This document shows, piece after piece, positions 54,504-64,000 of a stretch of 64,000 nt of DNA. The stretch comes from Bacillota bacterium (lineage in GTDB: Bacteria; Bacillota; Clostridia; Acetivibrionales; DSM-1351). The notes under the pieces were generated by a model that did not search any database, was not told the origin of the DNA, and saw only the letters and a program-made list of their open reading frames with translations. How positions within the stretch are numbered: position 1 is the first letter of the stretch; each line of letters starts with the position of its first letter. The position numbers were made by a program, and so were the translations under genes. The stretch covers positions 1-64,000 of the forward strand of contig JAEWMS010000040.1 in the NCBI GenBank assembly GCA_023393115.1. The letters run 5' to 3'.

Positions 54504-54713
54504 TTAAGCGTTATCAACGATACCATATTTCTTTTTAAACTTATCAACACGTCCACCGGTATCAATGAGTTTCTGCCTTCCTGTAAAGAAAGGATGACAC
54601 TTTGAACAAATTTCAACGTGAAGGGCTTTCTTAGTAGAACCAGTAGTAAAAGTTTCGCCGCATGCACACTTAACAACTGCTTCAGCGTAATCTGGATGTA
54701 TTCCTTCTTTCAT
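54504..54713 (-). CDS. rpmE: 50S ribosomal protein L31 (zinc form)
   Basis: The 69-residue protein begins 'MKEGIHPDY' and keeps all four zinc cysteines (Cys16, Cys18, Cys36, Cys39) and 'HPFFTG(R)QK..DT.GRV..F..KY'. This is the C+ form. The ribosome site is AAAGAAGGTG. It lies directly downstream of rho. Confidence 0.97.
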   Translation of the reverse strand: MKEGIHPDYAEAVVKCACGETFTTGSTKKALHVEICSKCHPFFTGRQKLIDTGGRVDKFKKKYGIVDNA

Positions 54714-54915
54714 TGCTTTTCACCTTCTTTCAAAGAAAATTGAAACGTCCTCAATTTTTTATATATTCAACGTACGAATGTACTAAGTTGCTTATTAAAG
54801 AGGCAAGTGATATTTTAACATAAATCTTGTACTCCCGCAATACCCTTTTTGATTATTGGACCCAATCAGTGTTGTTCCAATTAAATCCATCCTCAAATTT
54901 GGCAACTTTCGCCCT

Positions 54916-57237
54916 TTATGAGTTTTTATCAAGGAAGGAAATGTTTATGCTTTTAACAAAATCGTCGTTTGTTTTGGTTTGTAACAATCTGTTTATTAAT
55001 ATCTCTGTAACCTCCGCAGTTCCCATATTGCTCATTGCCTTTCTGACAGCATAAACGCTTTCGAGTTCCTTCTGGCTAAGAAGAAGTTCTTCTCTACGAG
55101 TTCCGGACTTATTGATATCAATAGCAGGGAAGATTCTCTTTTCGGACAGTTTCCTATCCAGATGAAGTTCCATATTACCGGTTCCTTTAAACTCTTCAAA
55201 GATAACATCGTCCATTCTGCTTCCTGTTTCAATAAGCGCTGTAGCCATAATAGTTAAGCTTCCGCCATTTTCAATATTTCTTGCTGCGCCGAAGAATCTC
55301 TTTGGCTTGTGAAGAGCACCCGGATCAAGACCACCCGACAAAGTTCTCCCCGTTGGAGGAATAGTAAGGTTATAGGCTCTGGCAAGTCTTGTGATACTGT
55401 CAAGGAGTATAACAACATCCTTTTTCTGCTCTACGAGTCTCTGAGCTCTTTCAAGTACCATCTCAGCAACCTTGATATGGTGTTCGGGCACTTCATCAAA
55501 GGTGGAGTAAATTACCTCTCCCTTTATAGATCGTTGCATATCTGTTACTTCTTCAGGACGTTCATCTATAAGTAGAACAATAAGCTCAACTTCGGGATAA
55601 TTAACTGTAATAGCGTTGGCTATTTTTTTAAGTAAAATGGTCTTACCGGCTTTTGGAGGAGATACTATCATACCTCTCTGGCCTTTACCAATTGGTGCAA
55701 TCAAATCTATCAATCTGGTGGAGAACTCTCTTGGTGCGGTTTCCAGTGTAATTCTCTTATCCGGATATATTGGCGTTAAATACTCGAACGGTACTCTCTT
55801 TGACGCAACCTCAGGAGTATCTCCGTTTATTGATTGAACATAGAGTAATGCCTGAAACTTTTCGCCTTCTTTTGGTATTCTTCCTTTACCTCTAAGCTTG
55901 TCTCCCGTTTTAAGACCAAATCTTCTTATCTGGGATGGCGATACATAGATATCTTTCGGACCGGACAGATAGTTTTCACTTCTAAGAAAACCATAACCAT
56001 CAGGTAGAACTTCAAGTACACCTTCAACAGGATCGTCAGCTTCTATCTTTTCACCTTGCTGCTGTACCTGAGGCTGAACTACCTGGGGTACCTGAAGATT
56101 GTGTTGTATTTGACCTGCAGGCGCTGTCTGCACAGTAGGCTGAATCGGTTGGGCTGTCTGTACATATTGTACAGGTTGACCTGGCTGTTGAGGTATAGTT
56201 TGAAAAGCTTGGCCATTTTGAGCCTGCGATGGCTGTGGTTGCATAACCTTCTGGTACTGCGGTTGAGCAGGATCTGGAGATTGTGGCTGTTGCTGGGTTT
56301 GATTCTGCTGCGCCTGGTTTTGCTGCTGTACTTGGTTTTGCTGTTGTGCCCTTACAGGCAGCTGATGAGAAGCTTGCTGGAATTTGGGCTGTGGTAACGC
56401 AGGTTTGTCTGCATTTCTGGCAGGCGAAAGTTGTTTTATTGGTCTTAGGACATGCTTCGCACCCACCGGTATTTTCTTATCAGCTTCTATACTTTCTTTC
56501 TTCTGTTCTTGATTCTGTTCTTGCTTCTGTTCTTGCTTCTGTTCTTGCTTTTGTTCTTGATTCTGTTCTTGATTTCGTTCTTGCTTCTGTTCTAATTCAC
56601 GTTCTGGTTTGTTTTCGAGTTTCTGTTCTGGCTTACCGTGGGAAACTTTTTTAGAAGTAGGTGTTCTATCTTCAGCTTTATCCGGACGTATCAGCTTTTC
56701 CGATAATCTGCCTGGTTTTGGTTCACGAGCTGCCGACGTATCATCCGATTTATCTGCCGTTGAACTGGGAGTTGTCTGCTCATTAGCCTCTGAATCTTCA
56801 GCGGCATCCTTCGCTGTTTTACTTGGTCTACCTCTTCTGGATTTTCTTAAAACTGATGTGTCTACATCAACAGATTTGTCTGGAAAAATTACATTTTCTT
56901 TTTCTTTATCTGAATCAGTTTCGCTTTCTGCTTTTGTATTCTTTTTGGTCTTAGTTGATTTGTTTCCTTCAGTCTCTTCAGTACTAGAATTTTTAGATTT
57001 GCTTTTTGTTTCTTTATATTTAGATTTTCCGGTGTTTGAAACCTCTTCAGGTACTATTTCCCCGGAATCACCATTTTCAGCTTTCTTTGAATTATTACTT
57101 TTATTTGCTTCTTCAGAATTTTTCAATATATCCAATAATTCATCCTTTTTTAATTTGGATATGTTTTTCACACCCATCATTTTTGCAATATAGCGCAAAT
57201 CTTCTAGTGTTTTTGACTGTAAATCAATCTGATCCAT
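54916..57237 (-). CDS. rho: Transcription termination factor Rho with large Q-rich insertion
   Basis: The 773-residue protein is far longer than the usual ~420. Residues 1-45 form the Rho_N helical domain ('[28 protein letters not shown]' in parts). Residues ~46-395 are a disordered insertion: first Lys/Ser/Glu-rich, then tandem Glu-Gln/Lys-Gln repeats (~215-245), then a Gln/Pro/Asn-rich part (~290-395). From ~400 the normal RNA-binding OB domain ('[16 protein letters not shown]......[12 protein letters not shown]') and RecA-type ATPase (SPPKAGKT, '[13 protein letters not shown]', 'LARAYN', 'SGTRREELL') follow. All motor motifs are intact. A Q/N-rich prion-like domain is known in C. botulinum Rho, so this one may also assemble. 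Confidence 0.96.
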   Translation of the reverse strand: MDQIDLQSKTLEDLRYIAKMMGVKNISKLKKDELLDILKNSEEANKSNNSKKAENGDSGEIVPEEVSNTGKSKYKETKSKSKNSSTEETEGNKSTKTKKNTKAESETDSDKEKENVIFPDKSVDVDTSVLRKSRRGRPSKTAKDAAEDSEANEQTTPSSTADKSDDTSAAREPKPGRLSEKLIRPDKAEDRTPTSKKVSHGKPEQKLENKPERELEQKQERNQEQNQEQKQEQKQEQKQEQNQEQKKESIEADKKIPVGAKHVLRPIKQLSPARNADKPALPQPKFQQASHQLPVRAQQQNQVQQQNQAQQNQTQQQPQSPDPAQPQYQKVMQPQPSQAQNGQAFQTIPQQPGQPVQYVQTAQPIQPTVQTAPAGQIQHNLQVPQVVQPQVQQQGEKIEADDPVEGVLEVLPDGYGFLRSENYLSGPKDIYVSPSQIRRFGLKTGDKLRGKGRIPKEGEKFQALLYVQSINGDTPEVASKRVPFEYLTPIYPDKRITLETAPREFSTRLIDLIAPIGKGQRGMIVSPPKAGKTILLKKIANAITVNYPEVELIVLLIDERPEEVTDMQRSIKGEVIYSTFDEVPEHHIKVAEMVLERAQRLVEQKKDVVILLDSITRLARAYNLTIPPTGRTLSGGLDPGALHKPKRFFGAARNIENGGSLTIMATALIETGSRMDDVIFEEFKGTGNMELHLDRKLSEKRIFPAIDINKSGTRREELLLSQKELESVYAVRKAMSNMGTAEVTEILINRLLQTKTNDDFVKSINISFLDKNS

Positions 57238-57465
57238 AGTTCACCACCTTATTTAATCATTTTTATTATTGAACATTAAAATTAAATTAGGAAATTTGAT
57301 TCGAAAAAATCTTTAGAAAAACCTTTATTTAGTTCCTTTTTCTAGAGGAGAATTTTTGAATATTCCACAAAAGATATTATATCAAATGTGTAAATACATG
57401 TCAATCTTAGTGTCATCTGCCTGCATTTTTGTAATAATTTCCTAAAAATATGCTTTGCTTTTGCT

Positions 57466-58095
57466 CTAATATCTCGTTTTTGATCTTCTGGCCAATAATG
57501 TTATTTTTTCTCGTTGAAGTATCTTCTTCAGATCATTGTTAGTTGATGCCGGAATAAACCTGTCTCTGTAGCATTTAATACATTTTAGAGCAATACCCCT
57601 TTGGAGCATTGATACAATGATTTGGTCGCTGCCGCATCCACAGCGTAAATTACCGGTTTCAGCGATATCATGAATTTTATTCAGCGTATCCAGCATAACC
57701 TGAGGATTTTCAAAATAACTGTCATAGCCAAGCCCATCAATTATACCGTCTAATTCTTTTTCAAATCTATCAATAAATTTTCTTACTGCATCATCTTTAC
57801 CAATAAAACAATTCTTTATACCGGTTGTAGGACAAGTAAAAATAGTTACATTATTACAAAGGAGGCTTTCTCTAGCGATTAAATGCTGATGCTCTGTTCC
57901 GCACCCTATGCACGGAACCATGAGTCTGAAATCATTTCTGTTTGTTTTCTCTATTTTCAGTATTGCGTTCCCACATTTACAGCAGGACTTTATGTTTTCG
58001 TATAGAAAAAGCTTAAAAAGGTTTACTTTCGTAAAATCAAACGTCCCACATGAGAAGCATTTATAAGCTATTGTTAACTCCATATCTATCAACAT
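57466..58095 (-). CDS. Cysteine-rich zinc-ribbon-like hypothetical protein
   Basis: The start is taken as the ATG behind GAGGTGA, giving 209 residues; a GTG three codons earlier is possible. The product has several CxxC pairs: 'CFSCGTFDF', 'CCKCGN', 'VPCIGCGTEH', 'RCGCGSD', 'LKCIKCY'. It looks like three zinc ribbons around a helical middle. It lies upstream of rho on the same strand, a place where I believe a conserved clostridial protein of unknown role is common. Confidence 0.65.
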   Translation of the reverse strand: MLIDMELTIAYKCFSCGTFDFTKVNLFKLFLYENIKSCCKCGNAILKIEKTNRNDFRLMVPCIGCGTEHQHLIARESLLCNNVTIFTCPTTGIKNCFIGKDDAVRKFIDRFEKELDGIIDGLGYDSYFENPQVMLDTLNKIHDIAETGNLRCGCGSDQIIVSMLQRGIALKCIKCYRDRFIPASTNNDLKKILQREKITLLARRSKTRY

Positions 58096-58560
58096 TTCTC
58101 TCACCTCATATTCAGGAACACCTTGGGTATTTGATATAAATTATATTCTATAAAACTAAAAAAATTCCTTTTTCCTTGTTTTATGTAAAGCATATTCTAT
58201 TACTTCTATGTATTGCTGATCTTATCAATACCTCATTTGCATTTATTAAGTTTACCCCCGCTCATTTAATATAGTTTTACCTACCCTCATACCTTCCTAT
58301 ACAAGGTTGATTGCAAATCCCTCATGCCCCCCTGATTTGCAGAATTTCAAACCATTACTTTAATCATTTAAATCATTGTAGTAACAGTCTCTTAGGCCTA
58401 CCTGTACCTAGAAAAATGATTTTTATTATATATTAATTAACATAATTTTGTTTAAAGATTCATGTATAAGTCCAATTTTATTCAATTAATAACTGTTATA
58501 ATGCAATTCTCTGAAAATTAATGTAGTATTGTATTATATTACTAGTGAAAGAGGAAGCAT
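58096..58560. other. AT-rich intergenic region between divergent genes
   Basis: No open frame or hairpin of note. TATAAT at 58497-58502 is a fair -10 for the MerR-type gene, without a clear -35. Confidence 0.4.
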
Positions 58561-58950
58561 ATGATGTACTTAAGAAGTGAAGTAGCCAAATTGGCAAACA
58601 TAAATGTTGAAACTTTGAGGTATTATGAGAAAAAAGGCTTAATTTTGATACCTGAGAGAAACACAAATGGTTATAGACTCTATAATGACGAAACTATTAC
58701 CCGTCTTAAAATTATCAAGTACTCCAAAGCTTGTGGTTTTACCCTGGAAGAGATCAAGGAGATTATGTTGATTTTTGATAGAAAAGAACTTGATTATACA
58801 CAGGTAACTGAGTTTATTTACAAAAAAACAAAAGAAATAAATGAAAAAATAAATCAGTTAAGTATAATGAAAGATATTCTCTATAAAATTCAAACCAATA
58901 TAGCCAACAAAATTGAGTGTCCAATCAAGAATTCTTTTAATAATATATAA
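58561..58950 (+). CDS. MerR-family transcriptional regulator
   Basis: The 129-residue protein has the MerR winged helix ('LRSEVAKLANINVETLRYYEKKGLI' in parts, 'NGYRLYND', 'CGFTLEEIKEIML') and a dimerisation helix at ~85-115. The C-terminal end carries only one Cys ('IECPIKN'), so a metal sensor pocket is not obvious. ATG at 58561 and 58564 both fit behind GAGGAAG. A membrane protein gene follows after 71 bases and may be its target. Confidence 0.9.
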   Translation: MMYLRSEVAKLANINVETLRYYEKKGLILIPERNTNGYRLYNDETITRLKIIKYSKACGFTLEEIKEIMLIFDRKELDYTQVTEFIYKKTKEINEKINQLSIMKDILYKIQTNIANKIECPIKNSFNNI

Positions 58951-59021
58951 ATTATATAATACCCTCTTGCCTTGTACTATACTACAAGAACTATAATTAT
59001 ATATAACTAATTCTAAAGGGT

Positions 59022-59603
59022 GTGATTAAAACGTTATCATTTATTGAAAAATTAGAAGCCAAAACTAATTTAGTGTATATATTTATTTCTTTACTTATTC
59101 TCATTGTTGCGCTTAATATTATTAACGGTGAAGATGTAGGAGTTTCCAAACTTAAACAGATAACAAATGGTGTCGGTATATTGGATATGGAACCCGGATA
59201 TTCCATAGAGAAAGCATATAGTATCTTAGACAGTCAAGGTACTGAAGGAAGATACTATTATCTTAAAAGAATTATTCCAATGGATTTTGTTTTTCCATTG
59301 ATCTATATGGCTTTTTATTGTTCTATAATCCTATTTTTGTTAAAGCTTATACACCCAAGAAACGAACTACTACACCTCTTAGCTTTTGTACCGGTGCTCA
59401 ATACTTTTTTTGATTATTTAGAAAATATAACAATTATAAGATTACTTGTTCGATATCCACAAAAAGAAATATTCACTGTTAAACTAGCAAATATATTCAC
59501 CTTATCAAAACTTCTTTTTTCGTATATTAGTATTGGTATCATTGCAATACTTTTATTAACAAATTTGATATTGTGGCTTTCACGAACTATAGTCAGACAT
59601 TAG
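59022..59603 (+). CDS. Membrane protein, four predicted helices
   Basis: The 193-residue product starts at a GTG behind AAAGGG. Membrane helices are predicted at ~18-37, ~87-110, ~118-135 and ~160-188. Between helices 1 and 2 a ~50-residue outer loop contains 'DMEPGYSIEKAYSILDSQGTEGR' in part. I do not recognise a named family. The gene follows a MerR regulator on the same strand. Confidence 0.6.
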   Translation: MIKTLSFIEKLEAKTNLVYIFISLLILIVALNIINGEDVGVSKLKQITNGVGILDMEPGYSIEKAYSILDSQGTEGRYYYLKRIIPMDFVFPLIYMAFYCSIILFLLKLIHPRNELLHLLAFVPVLNTFFDYLENITIIRLLVRYPQKEIFTVKLANIFTLSKLLFSYISIGIIAILLLTNLILWLSRTIVRH

Positions 59604-59699
59604 ATGTTATTTTTGTAATTTTTATATAATCCTAAATTAACCCGATATACGAATATAATTAAATAATTTTCATATGATTTATGATTTTTGAGCGCACTT

Positions 59700-60240
59700 T
59701 AACAGGCCAATTAAAGTTTGTAGAATTTTCTAGGATATCTTTAATTCATGAAGCTCTCTACCACATCTATCATTCTGAATTTTTGAATGCAATTTATTTA
59801 TGTTATAGCCTATACATAACAAGATAAATTCAGTTTTTACACTTGTTTTCCTCATGTTAAAAATCGGCTGAAGTTGTATTCACTTTTTAGAACTCCAAAG
59901 GCTTGCTGATTTTCTATAAGTTGTTCCTACCATTTTTAACTGCTTTCCATTATGGCAGGTGTACTCATCTTTTTCTTCATCATACTGCATATTTTCACGT
60001 TTACTAATATCTTTTTTTAAGCTTTTCTTCTTCTATATCTCGTATGTTTGCGGCTTTATGTAGCTTGTCTGCTGCTTTTCTTCCTAGTATAGATAGCTTT
60101 CTTCGCTCTCATAGCCAGAGTCTGAAATTACGTTTTCGTAACACCTGCCTAAGTTTGATTCCATATTTTTTTAGAAAGGGAATTAACATTTCCAAATTAA
60201 AAGGTAAAACTAATTGTGATATATTCATAAATTCGGTATA
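59700..60240 (-). pseudogene. IS1182-type transposase remnant
   Basis: Read on the - strand, fragments in changing frames match the C-terminal half of IS1182-family transposases: 'SDSGYESEESYLY', a stop, 'EEKQQTSYIKPQ.YEI', 'RENMQYDEEKDEYTCHNGKQLK', 'SEYNF.RF', 'KTSVKTEFILLCIGYNINKLHSKIQN'. Frameshifts and stops break it and the N-terminal half is missing, so it is dead. It occupies most of the 59.6-60.3 kb gap. Confidence 0.75.
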
Positions 60241-60334
60241 ATTTTTGTGTTGGATTAATGTGGCCCACCTTCGCCAATTAAGGGGTCCCTGTAAGTCATT
60301 GACTTGTGGGGATAAGGAGAAGCGATGTAGCGGT

Positions 60335-60376
60335 ACTTAAAATCCATATATGTTTATGATTTAATGGATTTTAAGT
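60335..60376 (+). repeat. 13-bp perfect inverted repeat
   Basis: ACTTAAAATCCAT (60335-60347) and ATGGATTTTAAGT (60364-60376) face each other over 16 nt next to the transposase remnant; possibly an IS-end relic. No gene is seen in the rest of 60241-60495. Confidence 0.5.
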
Positions 60377-60495
60377 GGAGCGGAATCTGCTTCGACGCGG
60401 TGCCGTGCTCCTACACTCACCTATAAATGTGCATTCAGCACATTTTCTTCACGGTTCGCGCCCTTTCGGGTTCAATTCCGAGTATATTTACATGC

Positions 60496-60525
60496 AAAAA
60501 AACTCCGATTATCACGGAGTTTTTT
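60496..60525 (-). terminator. Terminator of tRNA-Thr
   Basis: AACTCCG/CGGAGTT hairpin flanked by A and T runs, directly 3' of the tRNA on its strand. Confidence 0.85.
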
Positions 60526-60528
60526 ATC

Positions 60529-60604
60529 TGGAGCTGGCGGACGGAATTGAACCCCCGACCTGCTGATTACAAGTCAGCTGCTCTACCTGCTGAGCTACAC
60601 CAGC
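60529..60604 (-). tRNA. tRNA-Thr(UGU)
   Basis: The - strand folds as a full cloverleaf of 76 nt with encoded CCA. The acceptor stem is GCTGGTG/CGCCAGC, the D arm contains AGCTCAGCAGGTAGAGC, the anticodon loop is CTTGTAA (anticodon TGT), and the T arm has GGTTCAATTCC. It reads ACA codons. Confidence 0.96.
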
Positions 60605-60848
60605 ATATTTAACTGTGTTTCACTGCTATAGCAGATGATTTATTGTGTCAAAGAGAAGATAATTGGCTCTTGACACTTTGATAGTATACCAGCAGAATTA
60701 TTATGTGTCAACACATTTTATTAAGAAAATTTGTCCAGTTTACTTGCCATCAAAAGGCAACAGAAAATGGCTGTCTATGAGGTGTTAAAATGATTATTGT
60801 ACTAAACACCTTAGTTATTATGCTTAAAGCAAACTGTTAAATTACATA

Positions 60849-61397
60849 TTACTTAAACCTTATTTCCATTAACCAATTATCCTTACACTCACCATCATGC
60901 AACTCATTCGTAGGCAATAGTTTCACTTTCACAAATCCACATTTTTCATAGCATCTGACTGCCCGTCCATTCCAAGTTTGAGGATCAATTATAACTCTAT
61001 TAGCGCACTTCTCATTTTTCAGATATTCTAAAAGAGCCTTTAGTATTTTAGTGCCAATACCTTTATTCCAATAATTTGTTTCACCAATAAATAAATCAAT
61101 ACCATAAATCAGCTCCTCAGCTTGATATCCATAGCCCTCTTTATCCTTTTCTGGTATCTCATAATATTGAATATATCCAATATCATTATTATCATGCTGG
61201 ATAAAACAGGGTATAACATTACTTTCTTTAAGAACTCTGGGTTTGAATTTTGCGACAACTTTATCAAAGTCTAATGGGTTATTCCTATCCTCATAATAAT
61301 CTAACACATTTGGGTCAGAAAGCCATTTTGCCATTGCACTATAATCCTCAGTACAGTCCTTCATTAACCTAATTGAAATATCTTCATATTTAATCAT
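60849..61397 (-). CDS. GNAT acetyltransferase, AAC(6')-like
   Basis: The 182-residue protein has the GNAT acetyl-CoA site pattern 'YWNKGIGTKILKALLEYL' and the following 'NRVIIDPQTWNGRAVRCYEKCGFVKV', shown in parts. The N-terminal 'MAKWLSDPNVLDYYEDRN' and 'GIDLFIGETNYWNKGIGT' resemble the acetyltransf_8/aminoglycoside 6'-N-acetyltransferase group. The natural substrate is unknown, and resistance should not be assumed from sequence alone. It is a single gene with no partner. Confidence 0.85.
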   Translation of the reverse strand: MIKYEDISIRLMKDCTEDYSAMAKWLSDPNVLDYYEDRNNPLDFDKVVAKFKPRVLKESNVIPCFIQHDNNDIGYIQYYEIPEKDKEGYGYQAEELIYGIDLFIGETNYWNKGIGTKILKALLEYLKNEKCANRVIIDPQTWNGRAVRCYEKCGFVKVKLLPTNELHDGECKDNWLMEIRFK

Positions 61398-61547
61398 TTA
61401 TTTCACCCCATACAAATAAAATTCAACTTTTTGAAACCACTTTTTGTCTAACTCCTAGTAAAAGGTGAGTGAAAAACTGAGCTACAACACCATACTATTA
61501 ATATCATTTCTTAGAGTATACAAAGTATAGAAGGGAAGGTATCTGGT

Positions 61548-61892
61548 CTATGGCAAACTTCTAAAGTAAATATGATTTCCGTCGGGATCGCAAAAATGCA
61601 TATTCTTTGCTCCCCACGGCTGTAGCTTTGGAGCATCAATAATATGTATTCCTAGGTTCAATAACCTTTTGTATTCTTCATCAACATCGTCAACGGTAAA
61701 GGCTATACTGATATTTTCATTTTGGTTATTTTTTTGTTTTCCGTTATCGTACACCGTCAGGGTAGTACCTTCGCTTATTATGAACTGGTGTACTGTATCC
61801 TTACAATCTGAAGGTATACTTAAAATCTCCCTATAGAAATTGGAAATCTTTACTACGTCATTTGTTTCTATGCAAACCTCTCCCAGTCTCAT
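61548..61892 (-). CDS. VOC (glyoxalase/bleomycin resistance) superfamily protein
   Basis: The 114-residue protein begins 'LGEVCIETNDVVKISNFYREIL' and ends 'PWGAKNMHFCDPDGNHIYF', the usual VOC half-domain repeats. Metal-ligand positions are only partly kept (Glu at 'VCIETND' is shifted), so the activity is open. The ribosome site is CGGAGGG. Confidence 0.85.
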   Translation of the reverse strand: MRLGEVCIETNDVVKISNFYREILSIPSDCKDTVHQFIISEGTTLTVYDNGKQKNNQNENISIAFTVDDVDEEYKRLLNLGIHIIDAPKLQPWGAKNMHFCDPDGNHIYFRSLP

Positions 61893-62000
61893 TTCGATTT
61901 TCCCTCCGATTAATTATGTCTGATAGTACTCAATCATTAACTAATTTTACCATACCAAGCAGAGAAGCTAAATATCATGTTTCATAAACAAGAAAAAAAC

Positions 62001-62033
62001 AAAAACTGACTTGCTAAACACAAGTCAGTTTTT
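62001..62033 (-). terminator. Terminator of tRNA-Val
   Basis: AAAAACTGACTTG/CAAGTCAGTTTTT hairpin with a 7-nt loop, 3' of the tRNA on its strand. Confidence 0.88.
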
Positions 62034-62056
62034 GTTCGCTGAATCCATCAGCACTA

Positions 62057-62132
62057 TGGTGGGAACTATAGGGCTCGAACCTATGACCCTCTGCTTGTAA
62101 GGCAGATGCTCTCCCAGCTGAGCTAAGCTCCC
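62057..62132 (-). tRNA. tRNA-Val(UAC)
   Basis: The - strand gives a 76-nt cloverleaf with CCA. The acceptor stem is GGGAGCT/AGTTCCC, the D arm has AGCTCAGCTGGGAGAGC, the anticodon loop is CTTACAA (anticodon TAC), and the T arm has GGTTCGAGCC. It reads GUA codons. Confidence 0.96.
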
Positions 62133-62478
62133 ACAAGTACAGTTCATTGACTTCAAGCCTCTTATTTCTAAACGCTGAGGCCATCGTCTTTCCTGTAAGA
62201 GGTATTATAGCACAGTTATTTTTAAGAAGTCAACCACATTTAGCAGGATTTTTTGTGGTGTTTTTATGTGCTTTTTTTATGAACATGTGTGATTTTATTG
62301 CTTCATTACCCATTTTTATTATGTTTTTTTGCTGGAAAAATTGTATAATAAAAAATATGACTGCGGCATTTATAGCAGACGATTAAACACCATCGTCATA
62401 ATGTTTTACATTCTGGATAAAATAAGGATGGTTTGCTGCGGGCTTGATAAATTATTTTTATTATTGGAGGTAAAATAT

Positions 62479-63189
62479 ATGGCAATTCCAACACCCCATA
62501 TTAACGTAAGCGAGCAAGGTATTATAGCTGAAACCGTATTAATGCCAGGAGACCCACTCCGCGCGAAATTTATTGCAGAAACCTATCTGGAAAATCCTGT
62601 TCAATTTAATACAGTAAGAAATATGTTTGGATATACAGGAACCTATAAGGGCAAGAAAATTTCTATAATGGGCTCCGGAATGGGTATGCCGTCCATTGGC
62701 ATTTATTCTTATGAACTTATTCATTTCTACGGAGTTAAAAATCTAATCCGAATAGGCTCCTGTGGTGCTATTCAGGAGGATCTAAAAATAAGAGATATAG
62801 TTATAGGCATATCCGCTTCTACAAATTCAAATTATGCGTCACAGTATGATCTTCCCGGAACTTTCGCTCCAACTGCCTCCTGGGCCTTGATAAAAAAGGC
62901 AGTGGATATTGCAGACCAAAAAGGTATCCCTACAAGAGTCGGTAACATTCTTTCATCTGATATTTTCTACGATGATGACCCGGATACCTGGAGAAAATGG
63001 GCTAAGATGGGCGTATTAGCTATAGAGATGGAGGCAGCTGCACTATATATGAATGCAGCACGTGCCGGTGTAAATGCCCTCTGCGTTTTGACAGTTTCGG
63101 ACTCATTGGTATCTCATGAGGTTACCACAGCTGAAGAACGTCAGACTTCCTTTACCAATATGATGGAAATTGCCCTGGAGCTTGCTTAA
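62479..63189 (+). CDS. deoD: Purine nucleoside phosphorylase, DeoD type
   Basis: The start is the ATG behind TTGGAGG; the 50-codon extension upstream is not conserved-looking. The 236-residue enzyme (usual length ~235) cleaves purine nucleosides with phosphate to the base and ribose-1-phosphate. It shows 'TPHINV', the phosphate site '[15 protein letters not shown]', '[16 protein letters not shown]', 'RIGSCGA', 'IEMEAAALY' and 'TVSDSL', with the catalytic Asp in the last. The active form is a hexamer. Confidence 0.97.
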   Translation: MAIPTPHINVSEQGIIAETVLMPGDPLRAKFIAETYLENPVQFNTVRNMFGYTGTYKGKKISIMGSGMGMPSIGIYSYELIHFYGVKNLIRIGSCGAIQEDLKIRDIVIGISASTNSNYASQYDLPGTFAPTASWALIKKAVDIADQKGIPTRVGNILSSDIFYDDDPDTWRKWAKMGVLAIEMEAAALYMNAARAGVNALCVLTVSDSLVSHEVTTAEERQTSFTNMMEIALELA

Positions 63190-63268
63190 ACTCTCTACGT
63201 GAATTTGCATAATATTACTTAAGAATTGTTAAACTAAAAAATAGTGGCTTAAAGAAGTGGAATAAGAA

Positions 63269-63307
63269 GTGAGATTATTTGTCTAGCATTTAGACAGGTA
63301 ATTTCAC
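63269..63307 (+). repeat. Imperfect inverted repeat after deoD
   Basis: GTGAGATTATTTGTCTA and TAGACAGGTAATTTCAC face each other over 3-4 nt. It may be a weak terminator or an operator for the next gene; there is no T tract. Confidence 0.4.
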
Positions 63308-63364
63308 ATTATTTCATTCTTTCTTACTTTTCTATTACAATTATTAATTTATTTTGACAATACT

Positions 63365-63392
63365 TTTACAATAATTATTACTTTGATATAAT
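63365..63392 (+). promoter_or_regulatory. SigA-type promoter for the last gene
   Basis: TTTACA (63365-63370) and TATAAT (63387-63392) are 16 bases apart, 37 bases before the start codon of the membrane protein. An alternative TTGACA at 63355 is too far from the -10. Confidence 0.55.
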
Positions 63393-63429
63393 CTATTGGT
63401 TAACAAATCAATGGAAGCTGGGAAGATAA

Positions 63430-64000
63430 ATGAAAAAGATAAGCAAAGGAATTTTTACACTGTTCATAGCTGTAGTTATTAGTGTCATAGATATTTTTTA
63501 CAAGGGAACCGGGTTTTCTCAACTGATACTTGCTTTAGCAGCCTCATATGTGGTTTTCAATATGCCGGACATACCCGATAAACTTAAGGCAATACCTTAC
63601 TCAAAGTTTGTTTTATTTATTTTGAATATTGGCTTATTGGCCTTAACCTTCAACAATAGGATTTTACTAGTCAATATGCTGATGTTATCTTATATAGTTT
63701 GGAGTGCGGTTACACCTTATTTATTGAAATATAAAGTATTCCTGCCTGTAACCTTCGTATTATGCTTTGTTTCGGTATACGCAGCCGCATACATGAGCTT
63801 CAGTATACCTCTTTTCATAATTGTTTTTTATCCAATATATGCATTAGGTGCCATTACACATAAAAAGAACATAATTAAATCTGATAAAATATGGGTATTT
63901 GGTGTATTTAATCTGATAATTTCAGGAGTGCTTCTGGTTCTATTCATGTATAAATCCCTTGGACAAAACATACTTGGCAGCATCCTGTTTACTAATACTG
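63430..64000 (+). CDS. Polytopic membrane protein (3' partial)
   Basis: The frame from the ATG at 63430, behind GGGAAG, stays open to the end of the window (190 codons). The N-terminus is Lys-rich, followed by at least five hydrophobic helices ('GIFTLFIAVVISVIDIF', 'FVLFILNIGLLALTF', 'FLPVTFVLCFVSVYAAAYM', 'IPLFIIVFYPIYALGAI', 'VFGVFNLIISGVLLVLFM'). I do not recognise the family; the end lies outside the window. Confidence 0.7.
   Translation, partial: MKKISKGIFTLFIAVVISVIDIFYKGTGFSQLILALAASYVVFNMPDIPDKLKAIPYSKFVLFILNIGLLALTFNNRILLVNMLMLSYIVWSAVTPYLLKYKVFLPVTFVLCFVSVYAAAYMSFSIPLFIIVFYPIYALGAITHKKNIIKSDKIWVFGVFNLIISGVLLVLFMYKSLGQNILGSILFTNT

Noticed and set aside
56470..56600. Short tandem repeats that could be mistaken for a CRISPR or satellite.
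   Set aside because: They encode the Glu-Gln/Lys-Gln repeats of Rho in frame; there are no spacers. No CRISPR array is visible in the window.
55609..57239. Several long + strand open frames opposite rho.
   Set aside because: They are shadows of the Q/P/S-rich rho coding sequence, without ribosome sites or sensible protein composition.
60455..60478. TTCGGGTTCAATTCC resembles a tRNA T arm on the + strand.
   Set aside because: No acceptor, D or anticodon stem can be paired with it; it is probably chance or a very old relic next to tRNA-Thr.

Overview
The window looks like a chromosome segment of a mesophilic cellulolytic clostridium, of the Ruminiclostridium/Clostridium cellulolyticum type. 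This is inferred from the AT-rich low-GC Gram-positive gene style, the strong AGGAGG ribosome sites, a HYR/CBM3 cellulose-binding protein at the left edge, a GH120 beta-xylosidase, and the clostridial order rho - rpmE - DUF1385 - prmC. I could not run a search, so the species is an inference.

The main content is an extracellular contractile injection system (eCIS, a phage-tail-like particle of the Afp/PVC kind), on the + strand from about 10.0 to 38.5 kb. In order it encodes a small helical protein, the AAA+ ATPase (Afp15/Pvc15 type), the DUF4255 terminator (Pvc16 type), one sheath protein, a tube protein, a tail-assembly-like protein with an out-of-frame DUF6760 partner, a second tube protein, a large unrecognised basic protein, a LysM-type baseplate protein, a spike split into a gp27-like and a gp5-like gene, a PAAR tip, gp25, two baseplate-J/gp6-like wedge proteins and a tail protein I. 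It ends with three paralogous tail fibres separated by two paralogous 58-59-residue coiled-coil genes. Many genes overlap by ATGA or TAATG and the block ends at a 40-nt perfect palindromic terminator. I saw no convincing tape-measure gene.

Two likely cargo (effector) genes flank the system. At 1.0-5.3 kb lies a 1405-residue polymorphic toxin with a C-terminal zinc deaminase fold and an overlapping Imm1-like immunity gene. At 49.6-52.1 kb (- strand) lies an 827-residue protein with a DUF4157 HEGWH domain, a peptidoglycan-binding domain and a restriction-endonuclease-like tip. Their folds differ, but both carry the same N-terminal motif (YLxI(I/M)Q...K(Q/N)PN...LQ(K/R)SIG), which may be a loading signal. 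Between the first toxin and the GH120 gene (5.7-7.5 kb) is a graveyard of toxin tips and immunity genes. It holds two broken duplicates of the toxin linker, one fused to a DNA/RNA non-specific endonuclease tip, then Imm59-like and truncated Imm21-like genes.

The eCIS operon also carries unusual non-coding structure: a ~163-nt imperfect palindrome and a run of four hairpins between structural genes, and a hairpin 5 nt after a GGGGGAA tract at the stop codon of the assembly gene, which may drive a -1 frameshift.

The right part is mostly housekeeping or ordinary accessory material. It contains an HtrA protease, an ABC/FtsX exporter pair, an AraC regulator with a TIM-barrel-like protein, an IS110-family element beside the second effector, prmC, a DUF1385 membrane protein, rpmE, a rho gene with a ~350-residue Q-rich insertion, a MerR regulator, an IS1182-type transposase remnant, tRNA-Thr(UGU), a GNAT acetyltransferase, a VOC protein, tRNA-Val(UAC), deoD and the start of a membrane protein cut off by the window end.
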